This document shows, in pieces, positions 16,592 to 25,792 of a DNA stretch of 64,000 nucleotides. Below the pieces are notes generated by a model, which saw nothing but the letters and a program-made list of their open reading frames with translations, was not told where the DNA came from and did not search any database. Every line of letters starts with the position of its first letter. Position 1 is the stretch's first letter. The stretch lies in the NCBI RefSeq assembly GCF_030378065.1, contig NZ_JAUCGJ010000007.1:1-64000 (forward strand). The letters are read 5' to 3'. Source of the DNA: Candidatus Venteria ishoeyi. GTDB taxonomy: Bacteria > Pseudomonadota > Gammaproteobacteria > Beggiatoales > Beggiatoaceae. Position numbers and translations under genes: made by a program.

Positions 16592-18664
16592 TTAAAACCT
16601 GGGCATTATTTCCAGCTTTTTCCAACGCTTAAAATGAAACATTAAATCCCCACTGCGGGGTTCAGGAATCTTTACATAATTGCCATCGGCTGTCTGCATC
16701 ACAATTTTTTTATCCAGCACCTGGGTTTTTAATGGGGCGTATAAAAAAGTGTAAGCGTGATCGGCTGCAATTTGCTGATGTAATTGTCGGGTGAGTTGTT
16801 GTTGTTTATTCAAATCATAGGTTTCACGAATTTGTTCAATCAACTGATCGGCTTTGGCATTTTGGTAGGCGATAAAATTAAGCTGATGTTTGCCCGACTG
16901 GCTGGAGTGCCAGATTTGATACAAATCGGGATCAATGCCCATGCTCCAACCTAAAACCACGGCATCAAATTGTCCTGGATTGACAAAATCCTGTAAAAAT
17001 ACCGCCCATTCAAAAACCTGGGTATGACAGCGTATGCCGATGCGCCGCCAATGATCCTGCGCAATGCTTAAAATGGCTTTACGCAGCGCATTACCGTGAT
17101 TGGTAATTAAGGTAAATTCCAATATCTTGCCGTCTTTCTCCAGCCAGCCTTCGCGGTTACGCTGCCATCCTAATTCTGCCAACAGGCTTAATGCCATTGC
17201 CGGGTCATATGCCAGCGGTTTTACCTCAGGGTTGTACCAGCGGGTATTTTTCGGGTAAGGGCCGCTGATACGCTCACCCTGTCCATATAACACATAAGCC
17301 ATGATTTCTTCAACATTCAGGGCCAGCCCTAATGCCTTGCGCAGACGAGCGTCCTGAAATAGAGGGCGGCGCTGATTGTAACCGATATAAGTATAGGCGG
17401 TTTGCAGACTGGAAAAATATTGATAATCCGGATCTTGCTGATAACGCTTAACCTGATAAGGCTGCGGATTATAGGCATCAATTGCGCCACTGCGAAATTC
17501 CAGTTCACGGGTCACAGTATCAGGAATAATGCGATAGAAATAATCCTGATACAGCGGCGCGCCTTCCCAATAATGTGCATTGCGCTGTAAATGAATTTGT
17601 TCATCACTGCGCCAGGACACAAACTTAAAAGCCCCCGTGCCAATGGGATGGCGGTTAAAGTCACTGTCACGCAGCCCAAAGTTTTCCGCAGCCTTGCCGC
17701 TGATGCCGCGCTGTTGCTGCTCTTGTAACAATGCCTGCTGATTGAGACGGTGTTCCGGCAAAATACCGATCATCCAGGCATTAATGGCAGGTGAAAACAG
17801 CCGTTTATAAATCACATCCACGGTATGTGCATCGTGAACTTTGAGACTTTTAATTGGCTCAAAATCAGACGTGCGTGGTGAGAGATTTTTAGGATTCATC
17901 AAGGCTTGATAAGTAAATAACACATCCTCAGCATCAAAAACTTCGCCATCATGAAACAAGACATTTTTGCGTAAATAAAAACGTAATACCGGATTATGTT
18001 CAAAAATTGGAAAGTCTTTTTTTACGGCATTAAGTATTACTGGCTTGTGTTGTTCTGGTTTTGGCAGCCATTGTAACCAGGGGCGGTTTTCTTCGTAATT
18101 GTCACCTAACAGCGCGGTCAGTCGCTTAAAAAAGTCCGGTACCACCTGAGATAATTGAAAATGTAGTGTTTCCGGGATATTTAAATTCACCGCAATGCGG
18201 GTTTTATCGGGCAAAAATACCTCAAAACTTTGCTGTTGAGCTGGCAGAATTTGTATTGCTTGCAACAGTTTTTGTAAATCAGCCTGGGTTTTCAGCCAGG
18301 TCTGAATTTTTTCCCGCAATTGTCTGGCATTGGGTTGGCTGCCATCAGCAATGCTTGCATTGTGATTAATGCGTAAATATAAGACTTCATGAGTTTCCCA
18401 GCTTGTTGCCAAGCGTCCACGTAATTGCAGATTGTCATCCAAATCCAGCAGGCCATCAAAAACTTTTTCAACAATGTCACTGCTGGCGCTGTCAGCGTTT
18501 AAGATGGGGTTAAGTATTTTGGCATCACCAATACTGGCGTGAATAAACTGCTGCAAGCGTTGTGGATTCGCCTGACTCTGCCGTGAATAGCTCGGCACCC
18601 AAAAGCCCGATTGCACCAGCAAAGCCATTAACAGCAATGGTGTGAACAGTAAAAAAAACCTCAT
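16592..18664 (-). CDS. Family 5 extracellular solute-binding protein
   Basis: A 690-residue periplasmic binding protein of the DppA/OppA class (SBP_bac_5). After a signal peptide (FFLLFTPLLLMALLVQSGFW) come NPILNADSASSDIVEKVFDG, then VLFHDGEVFDAEDVLFTYQA, HPIGTGAFKFVSWRSDEQI, FQDARLRKALGLALNVEEIM and AVVLGWSMGIDPDLYQIWHS, all family landmarks. It is longer than the usual 500-550 residues because about 130 extra residues (roughly 100-230) lie before the first conserved block. No permease or ATPase genes are adjacent. Its ATG overlaps the stop of the BatD-like gene by 4 bp, so the two are cotranscribed. Confidence 0.88.
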   Translation of the reverse strand: MRFFLLFTPLLLMALLVQSGFWVPSYSRQSQANPQRLQQFIHASIGDAKILNPILNADSASSDIVEKVFDGLLDLDDNLQLRGRLATSWETHEVLYLRINHNASIADGSQPNARQLREKIQTWLKTQADLQKLLQAIQILPAQQQSFEVFLPDKTRIAVNLNIPETLHFQLSQVVPDFFKRLTALLGDNYEENRPWLQWLPKPEQHKPVILNAVKKDFPIFEHNPVLRFYLRKNVLFHDGEVFDAEDVLFTYQALMNPKNLSPRTSDFEPIKSLKVHDAHTVDVIYKRLFSPAINAWMIGILPEHRLNQQALLQEQQQRGISGKAAENFGLRDSDFNRHPIGTGAFKFVSWRSDEQIHLQRNAHYWEGAPLYQDYFYRIIPDTVTRELEFRSGAIDAYNPQPYQVKRYQQDPDYQYFSSLQTAYTYIGYNQRRPLFQDARLRKALGLALNVEEIMAYVLYGQGERISGPYPKNTRWYNPEVKPLAYDPAMALSLLAELGWQRNREGWLEKDGKILEFTLITNHGNALRKAILSIAQDHWRRIGIRCHTQVFEWAVFLQDFVNPGQFDAVVLGWSMGIDPDLYQIWHSSQSGKHQLNFIAYQNAKADQLIEQIRETYDLNKQQQLTRQLHQQIAADHAYTFLYAPLKTQVLDKKIVMQTADGNYVKIPEPRSGDLMFHFKRWKKLEIMPRF

Positions 18665-20394
18665 GCTGCTGGATATAACTCGGGTAAGGGATTACTTTTG
18701 TCATTATCCTGAATGTCTTCATGCAGTCCCATGCGTATACGCTGCCAAGCCTCAGCACCATCCCAGTCTGATGCTGTGCTGCTGCCACCATAAAGATAAC
18801 GCTCCAGCTCCAAGATCGCCTGTTGACTGGCTGTAACGGATAATAAATTGGCAAGTTGCGCCAATCCCCGTGGTTGTTGTGTTGGCCATTGTAATTTTGC
18901 CCAGGCTAATAAGGCTTCGCGAGCTACTTTTGCATCGGTTGCCACACAGGCGCGCTCTATATTTTTACGGGCTGCTTTTAAGTTGCCCAGTCGGGGATTG
19001 ATTTTTTTGTCAGGATTTTGCTGATAATGGCGGGATAACCAGTAAAATAATAAGCCTAAAATCCAGGCACCAGTAAGCAGCAAAGCCAACCAAAACCAAT
19101 AAATAATCGATAAACCCCAGATAGACTCTGCTTTAACCGGGACGACTTGGTTATTTGCCTGATTGGTCTGTGTGCTAGTAATTGGTGCGGTGGTAACAGG
19201 TGTCGGCTTATCGCTTACAGCGGCAGGTAAAACCGTTACCGTGCGCGCTGGCAAACGTGCATAACGTAATTCTCCTTGTTGCGTATCCCACCAGGGCAGA
19301 CTGATTTCAGGCAGGGTAAATTGACCAGCCTGGGTTGGCACTAAAGCGATAGGCTGCTGTTGTTGTGCCATTAGCAAATGCTCACTATCCGTCAGGCGGG
19401 TCTCGGTTTGCGCCTGATCTGGATATTGCTTAAATGTTTCTGGATTTGCCGGTGACAGCGTGGGCAAATGCTCGGCATACAATCCCAGAGCACTTAAAGT
19501 AATGGTGCGCGTTACTGGCTCACCGACCTGAAATTCTAAAGGATTAACCGACCATTGCTCGCCCAGACTCACTGCACGCGCAGGCAACCATACTGCCTGC
19601 TGAGGAAAAACGGATGGACGGGGTAAGATTTTAATACTCAGCGCCTTGGACTTTTTACGCACCGTGCGGCCTGAATCTGAATAAAAACCCATAAATGGGC
19701 GCTTTTGTGTGCGACTGCCCATAACCAGTCCCTGAAACTGTACGGGAGGAATCTGTAAATTGCCGCTTTGCTCTGGGAAAATTGCATAATACTGTTCAAC
19801 GACACCATAATTTTTACCTTCCAGGCGGGTTTGGTAGCGCTTATTTTCCCCCAGTTTTTCCACTCGTGCATGGTTGGGTTGCGGCGGGGTAATCTGCCCG
19901 GAATTCAACGGCAGACTATGATATAAACGCAAAATATAAGTAATCTGACTTTGTAAATAAGCAGTTTCCGGTTTAACTTCCACTTCCAGAAAAATTTCAG
20001 GATAAGCCCCGCTTTGTTCTTTGGTTTTTTCTGGCGTGACTTTTAAAGTCAGGGGTTGGGTTTGTTCCTGCCCCAGTCGAATGGCTGGTATCACCAACTC
20101 GCCACTACTTTTTGGTAATAAGCTTATTTGCCAACGGGTTAAGGACTTGGAGCGCCCATTAATGGTTTGCATCTCAGTACTTTGCGAAGAACTGATCAAA
20201 TCAAAATCCTGCTCCAGAATCGACAAGTCCGGGCTTTCCTGAGATTGTTTGTCAACCTGCAAGGTTAATAGAAAACTATCTTGTTCGCTGATGGTTTGGC
20301 GATCCAGTTTTGCCGTAAATGCTGCCAGTGTAGATGTACTGTAAAGCCATAAGATAATGACAAATGGCGTGGCAAATAATTGATGATTTTTCAT
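18661..20394 (-). CDS. batD: BatD-like oxygen-tolerance protein
   Basis: A BatD-type protein of 577 residues: signal peptide, long beta-rich periplasmic part and a C-terminal transmembrane segment (YWFWLALLLTGAWILGLLFY, about residue 490) followed by a cytoplasmic helical tail. Family segments include AKLDRQTISEQDSFLLTLQV, DFDLISSSQSTEMQTING and ELVIPAIRLGQEQTQPLTLK. BatD normally belongs to the moxR-batABCDE cluster linked to aerotolerance and envelope integrity; none of those partners is here. The frame runs back to 20562, but the first signal-peptide-like start is at 20394 (MKNHQLFATPFVIILWLYS); 20409 is an alternative. It overlaps the following solute-binding gene by 4 bp. Confidence 0.82.
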   Translation of the reverse strand: MKNHQLFATPFVIILWLYSTSTLAAFTAKLDRQTISEQDSFLLTLQVDKQSQESPDLSILEQDFDLISSSQSTEMQTINGRSKSLTRWQISLLPKSSGELVIPAIRLGQEQTQPLTLKVTPEKTKEQSGAYPEIFLEVEVKPETAYLQSQITYILRLYHSLPLNSGQITPPQPNHARVEKLGENKRYQTRLEGKNYGVVEQYYAIFPEQSGNLQIPPVQFQGLVMGSRTQKRPFMGFYSDSGRTVRKKSKALSIKILPRPSVFPQQAVWLPARAVSLGEQWSVNPLEFQVGEPVTRTITLSALGLYAEHLPTLSPANPETFKQYPDQAQTETRLTDSEHLLMAQQQQPIALVPTQAGQFTLPEISLPWWDTQQGELRYARLPARTVTVLPAAVSDKPTPVTTAPITSTQTNQANNQVVPVKAESIWGLSIIYWFWLALLLTGAWILGLLFYWLSRHYQQNPDKKINPRLGNLKAARKNIERACVATDAKVAREALLAWAKLQWPTQQPRGLAQLANLLSVTASQQAILELERYLYGGSSTASDWDGAEAWQRIRMGLHEDIQDNDKSNPLPELYPAA

Positions 20395-20446
20395 CCCTGA
20401 TATTCTCATAATTGGCGCGAAAAGCACTTTTGTTAAGTTGCAATAG

Positions 20447-20521
20447 ATTTCCCGCAGAGACGCTACAAAGCAGAGGACTTTAGCTTTTACCTCCGCGCCC
20501 CTGCACCTCTGCGGGAGAAAT
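20447..20521. repeat. CCCGCAGAG inverted repeat
   Basis: CCCGCAGAG (20451-20459) and CTCTGCGGG (20507-20515) form the arms, with ATTT and AAAT just outside. It lies upstream of batD. Similar CGCAGAG-type repeats are dispersed in many bacterial genomes; this is the only copy I noticed here. Confidence 0.5.
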
Positions 20522-20668
20522 AATTTAAATTCGATGTGACTATTAATTATACTGGAGAGCAAATGCTAATGGACATATACGACGATACAGGGTTAATAGG
20601 GGCAAAATTAGTAACAAGTTGCCCACGTATTTTCTAAATTAAACAAAATTATAACACGGAGCTTATCA

Positions 20669-21286
20669 ATGCAACGGGGCAGTTTATATATCATCGCCGC
20701 ACCTTCCGGTGCGGGCAAAACCAGTCTGGTCAGTGCTTTAATTCAACAAACCGAGCATATCTGCGTTTCCGTTTCCCACACCACCCGCGCCCCGCGCCCC
20801 GGTGAGGAAAATGGCAAGGCTTATTTTTTTGTCAGTCACGAAGCATTTCAAGCGATGCAGGCGCAACAGGCATTTCTTGAACAAGCGCAGGTCTTCGATA
20901 ATCATTATGGCACTTCGAAAGCCTGGGTATCGTCCCAATTAGAACAAGGCATCGATGTTATCTTGGAAATTGACTGGCAGGGTGGACGTCAGGTACGGGA
21001 ACAATTACCGGAAAGCATTGGTATTTTTATTTTACCGCCTTCGCGCATGGAACTCGATAAACGCCTGTGTGGGCGTGGTCAGGACAGCGAAGAAATTATT
21101 GCCCGCCGTATGCGTGATGCCATCAGTGAAATGAGCCATCACGCAGAGTTTGATTATCTGCTTATTAATGATGAGTTTGACCAGGCCTTATTGGATTTGC
21201 AGCATATTATTTACAGCCAGCGTTTGCGCCATGCCAGACAGGCAGCCAATATGGGAGAAAAACTGGAAGCCTTATTACACAGTTAG
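20669..21286 (+). CDS. gmk: Guanylate kinase
   Basis: Gmk converts GMP and ATP to GDP and ADP in purine nucleotide metabolism. Its 205 residues are the normal size. It has the P-loop IIAAPSGAGKTSLVSALIQQ, the GMP-binding SVSHTTRAPRPGEENGKAYF, then VILEIDWQGGRQVREQ and the lid segment EEIIARRMRDAISEMSH. RBS CGGAG lies a suitable distance before the ATG. rpoZ, the usual neighbour, does not follow; the next stretch holds repeats and a small minus-strand gene. Confidence 0.96.
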   Translation: MQRGSLYIIAAPSGAGKTSLVSALIQQTEHICVSVSHTTRAPRPGEENGKAYFFVSHEAFQAMQAQQAFLEQAQVFDNHYGTSKAWVSSQLEQGIDVILEIDWQGGRQVREQLPESIGIFILPPSRMELDKRLCGRGQDSEEIIARRMRDAISEMSHHAEFDYLLINDEFDQALLDLQHIIYSQRLRHARQAANMGEKLEALLHS

Positions 21287-21367
21287 GCTGTACAGAATAT
21301 TTAGATATTTGGTCATAAAAAATCCAAATAAAAAATAACGCCCATAGAGAGGGTCTGAGTTTTGTAG

Positions 21368-21400
21368 GAGGCTACCCGATAAATACAATTCCTGCTGGAA
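21368..21400 (+). repeat. Degenerate GAGGCT-type repeat fragment
   Basis: GAGGCTACCCGATAAATACA followed by ATTCCTGCT resembles the left half of the small inverted-repeat element at 34117-34177 (GAGGCTGTCCGAGAATACAA, then TACCTACT). It is probably a decayed partial copy. Confidence 0.4.
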
Positions 21401-21413
21401 TAAGCGTATTTTT

Positions 21414-21632
21414 TTAATCATCTCCGCGTGGTCGTGGTTCCCGGGTTTCCTTTAATAATAATTCCGCTTCCATCTCATTTTTAGCGAACATGACTTTTAC
21501 TGTGTAATTATCCGCTTCAGTCATACTTGTGCGTAAATCACGTGCTTGTTTTTTTGCATCCTGGAATTTTTCAAAATCAGTGATTTTTTCCAGTTTTTTA
21601 TCAGGGAATACTTTATACAGAAAATAAGGCAT
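21414..21632 (-). CDS. Small conserved hypothetical protein
   Basis: A 72-residue, highly charged soluble protein starting MPYFLYKVFPDKKLEKITDF and ending KETREPRPRGDD. It contains a Lys-rich helix (KFQDAKKQARDLRTS) and a VKVMFAKNEMEAELLL segment resembling a short ferredoxin-like strand-helix unit. There is no signal peptide. I recognise no family. It is supported by its own frame and by sitting between gmk and ilvE with no better competing frame; a GAGAG sequence lies ahead of the ATG. Function unknown. Confidence 0.6.
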   Translation of the reverse strand: MPYFLYKVFPDKKLEKITDFEKFQDAKKQARDLRTSMTEADNYTVKVMFAKNEMEAELLLKETREPRPRGDD

Positions 21633-21656
21633 GGTGTTTCTCTCAAGATGAGTAAT

Positions 21657-21742
21657 GTAGGATGGGCAAAGCGCAGTGTGCCCATCTTTATGGCTTGGAA
21701 TCTATTGGAGGTGATGGGCATGCACTGCTTTGCCCATCCTAC
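21657..21742. repeat. REP-like inverted repeat GTAGGATGGGCAAAGC
   Basis: The outer arms GTAGGATGGGCAAAGC and GCTTTGCCCATCCTAC are exact complements; inner arms GCCCATC and GATGGGC form a second stem. Sequences of this type (GTAGGATGGGC ... GCCCATCCTAC) recur in many proteobacterial genomes. It lies between two minus-strand genes, ilvE and the 72-residue gene. Confidence 0.8.
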
Positions 21743-21774
21743 AGTTTGCCTCCAAGCATGATTTTAGCAAGCGG

Positions 21775-22713
21775 CTATTTTACCAAGGTCAGCCAATTTT
21801 GGTGTTCCGGGCGATTGCTTTGAATACGACCATGCACCAAATCAAAATAACGACTTTGCAGGCGCTCGGTGATTGGCCCACGCGCGCCATTACCAATAAC
21901 CCGACCATCCAGTTCACGAATCGGCGTGACTTCTGCCGCAGAACCTGTGAAAAAGGCTTCATCGGCAATATAGACTTCATCCCGGGTAATATGTTTTTCT
22001 TGTACTGTCAGCCCCATTTCTTTGGCCAATTGCACAATGGTATTACGGGTGATGCCATCTAATGCTGAAGTCAGAAAAGGTGTGTAAATGATACCATCAC
22101 GTACCAGAAAAAAGTTTTCGCCACTGCCTTCTGCGACATAACCTTCAGCATCCAATAACAAAGCTTCATCATAACCACAGCTGATCGCTTCTTGCAGCGC
22201 CAGCATGGAATTTATGTAATTACCGCAAGCTTTGGCTTTACACATGGTAATATTGACATGATGGCGCGTATAGGAGGAAGTGCGGATACGAATGCCTTTT
22301 TCCATGCCTTCCTGTCCAAGATAAGCGCCCCAGGTCCAGGCAGCAACCACCATATGGGTTTTCAGGTTATCAGCGCGCAGGCCCATGCCTTCGGAGCCAT
22401 AAAAGCAGATAGGACGAACATAAGCAGTTTCCAGATCATTTTCACGAACCACGCTGCGACAGGCTTCATTAATCGTTTTTTGATCAAAAGCCACCGGCAT
22501 ATTCATGATTTTTGCCGAATCAAACAAACGCCGGGTATGCTCCTGCAAACGGAAAATAGCGGCCCCTTGTTCGGTTTTATAGGCGCGTAAGCCTTCAAAT
22601 ACCCCCATGCCATAATGTAATGTATGGGTGAGGACATGAATTTTTGCTTCACGCCAGGGTATTAATTCGCCATCAAACCAGATGACACCATCACGGTCAT
22701 CCATCGATAACAT
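21775..22713 (-). CDS. ilvE: Branched-chain amino acid aminotransferase
   Basis: A PLP-dependent class IV transaminase that makes valine, leucine and isoleucine from their 2-keto acids with glutamate. The 312 residues have the IlvE landmarks: THTLHYGMGVFEGLRAY, CKACGNYINSMLALQEA-like ITMCKAKACGNYINSMLA with the PLP Lys, GYDEALLLDAEGYVAEGSGE, and FTGSAAEVTPIRELDGR. The start is supported by AAGGAG nine bases before the ATG. It stands alone between a repeat and a divergent gene. Confidence 0.95.
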   Translation of the reverse strand: MLSMDDRDGVIWFDGELIPWREAKIHVLTHTLHYGMGVFEGLRAYKTEQGAAIFRLQEHTRRLFDSAKIMNMPVAFDQKTINEACRSVVRENDLETAYVRPICFYGSEGMGLRADNLKTHMVVAAWTWGAYLGQEGMEKGIRIRTSSYTRHHVNITMCKAKACGNYINSMLALQEAISCGYDEALLLDAEGYVAEGSGENFFLVRDGIIYTPFLTSALDGITRNTIVQLAKEMGLTVQEKHITRDEVYIADEAFFTGSAAEVTPIRELDGRVIGNGARGPITERLQSRYFDLVHGRIQSNRPEHQNWLTLVK

Positions 22714-22971
22714 AGGCTTTTACTCCTTAAAATAAATACTGAGAATAATAAAAAACAAGCATTTTACAATAGATTTTAAAAAGAGAGGGGTGAAATATTA
22801 TATTCTCATTCCTGAGTACTTATTTTGGACACAATTTTGCAGACTAAATCTAATATAACCTGATTTCGATTCAGGTTAATACAAAAACCAATGATTTACC
22901 CGATATTTTAGAATATTTCATTTTAGAATATCAGGTATGATGAAATTCTGAGCTTACGAAGGAACCATGGT

Positions 22972-24981
22972 GTGTTCTCGTTACGATATAAATTTAGTCT
23001 GATTGTGGTGATATTGTTATTTTTCACCTTAGGCAGCGCCTTCTGGTTGATCCGAGGGGCGCTAAATGATGTGCTAGAGCAACAATTGGCCCAGCACTTT
23101 TCACAGGCACAAGAGCAATTTTCAGAACTGGTGCAACAGCCTGTTAAAGCTTTATATAATATTGCCAGTTATACCAGAACGCACCCGTGGATAACAGATG
23201 CTTTATATGCCAAAGCACTGACACCGGGAAGTCAGGTCTATAAAAATTTGCGCAAAGCATTACCTAACGAGGCGATTTTACTCAATCCTCTGGGGCAAAT
23301 TCTGGAAGCAGGGGAAGGTATCCGATCCTGGGCACCAGAATTGAACAAGCAATGCGTGGAGAATAAAGTCTCTTTTGATAAAGAGCGATTACATCTGTTG
23401 ATGCTCAGTGATATACCCGTTCAGGTTTTAGTTGTACCTATCAGCGATCATCAAAATGAAGGTAAAATCATTGGTACTTTATTATTGGCGCATCTTTTTG
23501 ATGAAACCTATCTTAATCACCTGCGAAAATTGCTGGGGGTGGATATATTGCTGTTGGATGCACAGGAAATTACACTAACCAGTGGCTTATTCAGTGCTTT
23601 GAGTCAACGTCCACTGTTGAACCAATTACAAATACATCTGCAATCACGCACGCCGATACAATTAAAACAACAATATTTGAAATTGCAGCAGGTACAGTTA
23701 AGTAACCGCCTCTGGCATTATATACAAACCACACAAAAGGCTTCAGTACCTGCGCATTTATTTATTCAGCCACTGGATGATCATCAGGGCTTTGTCGCAC
23801 GTATTCAGAATAATCTATTAATGCTGGGTGGTTTATTGCTGATTCTCAGTTTCCTGATGATACGCCCTTTGTTCAGGCAAGTGACCGCCGCAGTGCAAAT
23901 GTTACATACCGCCACGGATCAAATTGAAAAGGAAAATTATCAATTTCGTGCCCGTATTCGTACTTATGACGAACTGGAAAGCTTAGGCCATGCCTTTAAT
24001 CAAATGATGCATAGCCTGGAAGGCAAAGAACATGTGCGTCAGGCAATGGAACATCTGGTTTCGCCAGAATTGGTAATGGATATCTTAAAAAAGCGGCTTT
24101 CTGGAGAAGGACAAACCCGCATTGCCTCTGTTTTGGTCGTTGGTATTCAGGATTTTTCACGGCATACTGCGGGGCGTTCTGCGCAGGACTTACTGTCTTG
24201 GTTAAACAATTATTTTACCCGTATGCAGTTTTGTATCGCAGGGCAGGAAGGCTTTGTCGATGCGTATTCCGGCGATAAACTCACCGCTGCTTTTGGTATT
24301 ACTGGCAACAGCAGTGAACCCCATACAGGTATCTATGCGGCAGTGCTGGCAGCAAAGGAGATGCTTAATGCCTTGACACTGTTTAACCTGGAGGTGATTT
24401 CTCCACAAATCTCATCAACCCAACACGGGTTTGGAAATTACCAGCAAAATACGATTAATATTGGCATTGGTATTGATACCAATAGCTTGATTGCGGGTAA
24501 AATCGGCGCTGAAAATCGCCAACATTATTCAATTATTGGTTCACCCATTAAACGCGCTCAACAATTGGAAAAACTGACCCGGCATTATGGTGTGTCCATT
24601 TTAATCAGCCAATCTGCCTGGGATGCACTGAAAACAGAAATACCTGCAAAGGATTATCCACTGCATCGGGAACTGGATTGCATTGATTTGGATTCAGAAG
24701 CTAAGCCCCTGAATATCTATGAAATTCTACCTGCCTGTGATGAGCGGGAAAATATTAAAGATCTGTTGCAACGTTATCAACAGGCGCGCATCGAATTGCA
24801 ACAAAATCATTTCAAAAAAGCTGAAAATTTATTTCAGCAATTACATGATGACTGGCCGGAAGATAAACCCACGCGTTTATTGTTAGGTCGTAGCCGCCGT
24901 TACCATAATAATATTGAAAAATACACCCAGGAAAATCCACAAGGGGCTTATCGCTTTTTAACACAGCAAAGTTCAAGCTGA
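22972..24981 (+). CDS. Membrane protein with degenerate class III cyclase domain
   Basis: A 669-residue membrane protein: transmembrane segment near residues 8-28, a periplasmic region of about 250 residues, a second segment (NLLMLGGLLLILSFLMI), a HAMP-like linker (HTATDQIEKENYQFRARI) and a class III adenylyl cyclase homology domain from about residue 380. The domain keeps the fold but not the catalytic residues. The first metal Asp (FADI in active enzymes) is Gly in VLVVGIQDF near 390. The second is kept in YSGDKLTAAFG. The specificity/transition-state block, normally GDxVNxAxRLE, reads IGSPIKRAQQLE near 521. It therefore probably does not make cAMP and may act as a sensor or scaffold. A helical, TPR-like tail follows. 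Start GTG, with AAGGA eight bases ahead. Confidence 0.85.
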   Translation: MFSLRYKFSLIVVILLFFTLGSAFWLIRGALNDVLEQQLAQHFSQAQEQFSELVQQPVKALYNIASYTRTHPWITDALYAKALTPGSQVYKNLRKALPNEAILLNPLGQILEAGEGIRSWAPELNKQCVENKVSFDKERLHLLMLSDIPVQVLVVPISDHQNEGKIIGTLLLAHLFDETYLNHLRKLLGVDILLLDAQEITLTSGLFSALSQRPLLNQLQIHLQSRTPIQLKQQYLKLQQVQLSNRLWHYIQTTQKASVPAHLFIQPLDDHQGFVARIQNNLLMLGGLLLILSFLMIRPLFRQVTAAVQMLHTATDQIEKENYQFRARIRTYDELESLGHAFNQMMHSLEGKEHVRQAMEHLVSPELVMDILKKRLSGEGQTRIASVLVVGIQDFSRHTAGRSAQDLLSWLNNYFTRMQFCIAGQEGFVDAYSGDKLTAAFGITGNSSEPHTGIYAAVLAAKEMLNALTLFNLEVISPQISSTQHGFGNYQQNTINIGIGIDTNSLIAGKIGAENRQHYSIIGSPIKRAQQLEKLTRHYGVSILISQSAWDALKTEIPAKDYPLHRELDCIDLDSEAKPLNIYEILPACDERENIKDLLQRYQQARIELQQNHFKKAENLFQQLHDDWPEDKPTRLLLGRSRRYHNNIEKYTQENPQGAYRFLTQQSSS

Positions 24982-25076
24982 GTTTTTCAAGTAAAAAATC
25001 AGACACTGTTTTATTTTTATTGTATTATTGAAATTGCTTATATTCTATTTTTCTAATGCACAAGGAGTGTTTGCTG

Positions 25077-25394
25077 GTGAATAAGATGAATTGCTGGGAA
25101 TATAAACAATGCGGTAGGGAAGCTGGCGGTTATAAAGTGGAAGACTTGGGTATTTGCCCGGTAACGCAGGAAAACCGAACCGATACAGTCAATCACGGTA
25201 AAAATGGTGGCCGCAGTTGTTGGGCCATTCCCGGATCTTTGTGTGAAAACCGGGTGCAAGGCAATTACGTTGAAAAGCTCGATCATTGTATGCAATGTCA
25301 ATTTTATAAATTAATACTGCGGGAAGAAGGCATGGATTTTCAAATTGGCAGTGATATTCTCAAACGACTGGAAATACCTGTGGTTGCAGCTTAA
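25077..25394 (+). CDS. Two-CW domain protein
   Basis: A 105-residue soluble protein with two Cys-Trp modules: MNCWEYKQCGREAGGYK at the N-terminus and SCWAIPGSLCENRVQGNY later, then CMQCQFYKLILREEGMDF. This is the pattern of the two-CW domain family (MxCWExxxCGR ... GxxCW ... CxxCxFY), often found in sulfur- and metal-reducing bacteria and sometimes fused to chemotaxis or GGDEF proteins. The cysteines probably bind metal or a cofactor. The GTG at 25077 is chosen because AAGGAG lies nine bases ahead; an upstream in-frame ATG at 25056 overlaps that site. Confidence 0.85.
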   Translation: MNKMNCWEYKQCGREAGGYKVEDLGICPVTQENRTDTVNHGKNGGRSCWAIPGSLCENRVQGNYVEKLDHCMQCQFYKLILREEGMDFQIGSDILKRLEIPVVAA

Positions 25395-25396
25395 AA

Positions 25397-25424
25397 TTAA
25401 AGATGCGCGAGCGCGCATCTTTAA
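25397..25424. terminator. Bidirectional terminator hairpin
   Basis: TTAAAGATGCGCG-AG-CGCGCATCTTTAA is a perfect 28-nt palindrome between convergent genes (two-CW and the last hydrogenase-operon gene), with TTT on the 3' arm in both directions. Position and symmetry suit a shared terminator. Confidence 0.75.
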
Positions 25425-25426
25425 CA

Positions 25427-25687
25427 TCAGTTTTTAATTTCAGCTTTCTGTTTTTGCTGCCTGGCTTGTACTGTTGGCTTTTCTTGCAGCCATAAATACA
25501 ATTTGTAGCCAAGCAATAGCAACAACCATAGCGCAATAGACAGTGTAATCAGTGGGTACTCCATACCCGGCAGTGTGTGCATCAACTGATACCAAAAGCC
25601 TTCCGGGGCATCATGCCCGAAATGCGCAAATGCAGTTGCAGGCAATAAAACAACAGACAGCCAGATAATGTTTTGCATGATTTTCAT
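25427..25687 (-). CDS. Small membrane protein at end of hydrogenase operon
   Basis: An 86-residue protein with a signal-like first helix (IIWLSVVLLPATAFAHFG), a short periplasmic stretch rich in His and aromatic residues (HFGHDAPEGFWYQLMHTL), and a second transmembrane helix (ITLSIALWLLLLLGYKLYLW) with a basic, Gln-rich cytoplasmic tail. The start at 25687 is preferred because GAGG lies nine bases ahead; the frame continues upstream to 25720 without one. It lies 105 bases after hynL on the same strand and may be an accessory membrane subunit. No family name is recognised. Confidence 0.65.
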   Translation of the reverse strand: MKIMQNIIWLSVVLLPATAFAHFGHDAPEGFWYQLMHTLPGMEYPLITLSIALWLLLLLGYKLYLWLQEKPTVQARQQKQKAEIKN

Positions 25688-25747
25688 GGTTATATACCTC
25701 AATCGTATTTTTTTTATCAAAATAAAACTTGAGTGAAGTGAAGCGTT

Positions 25748-25774
25748 CCGGTCGGGTTTATAAAACCCAACCGG
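25748..25774. other. Intercistronic hairpin after hynL
   Basis: CCGGTCGGGTTT and AAACCCAACCGG pair (one mismatch) around ATA. It lies between the hynL stop and the small membrane gene and could attenuate transcription or stabilise the hydrogenase mRNA. It has no T tract in the direction of the operon. Confidence 0.55.
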
Positions 25775-25792
25775 CCTGTTTATTTATTTGAT

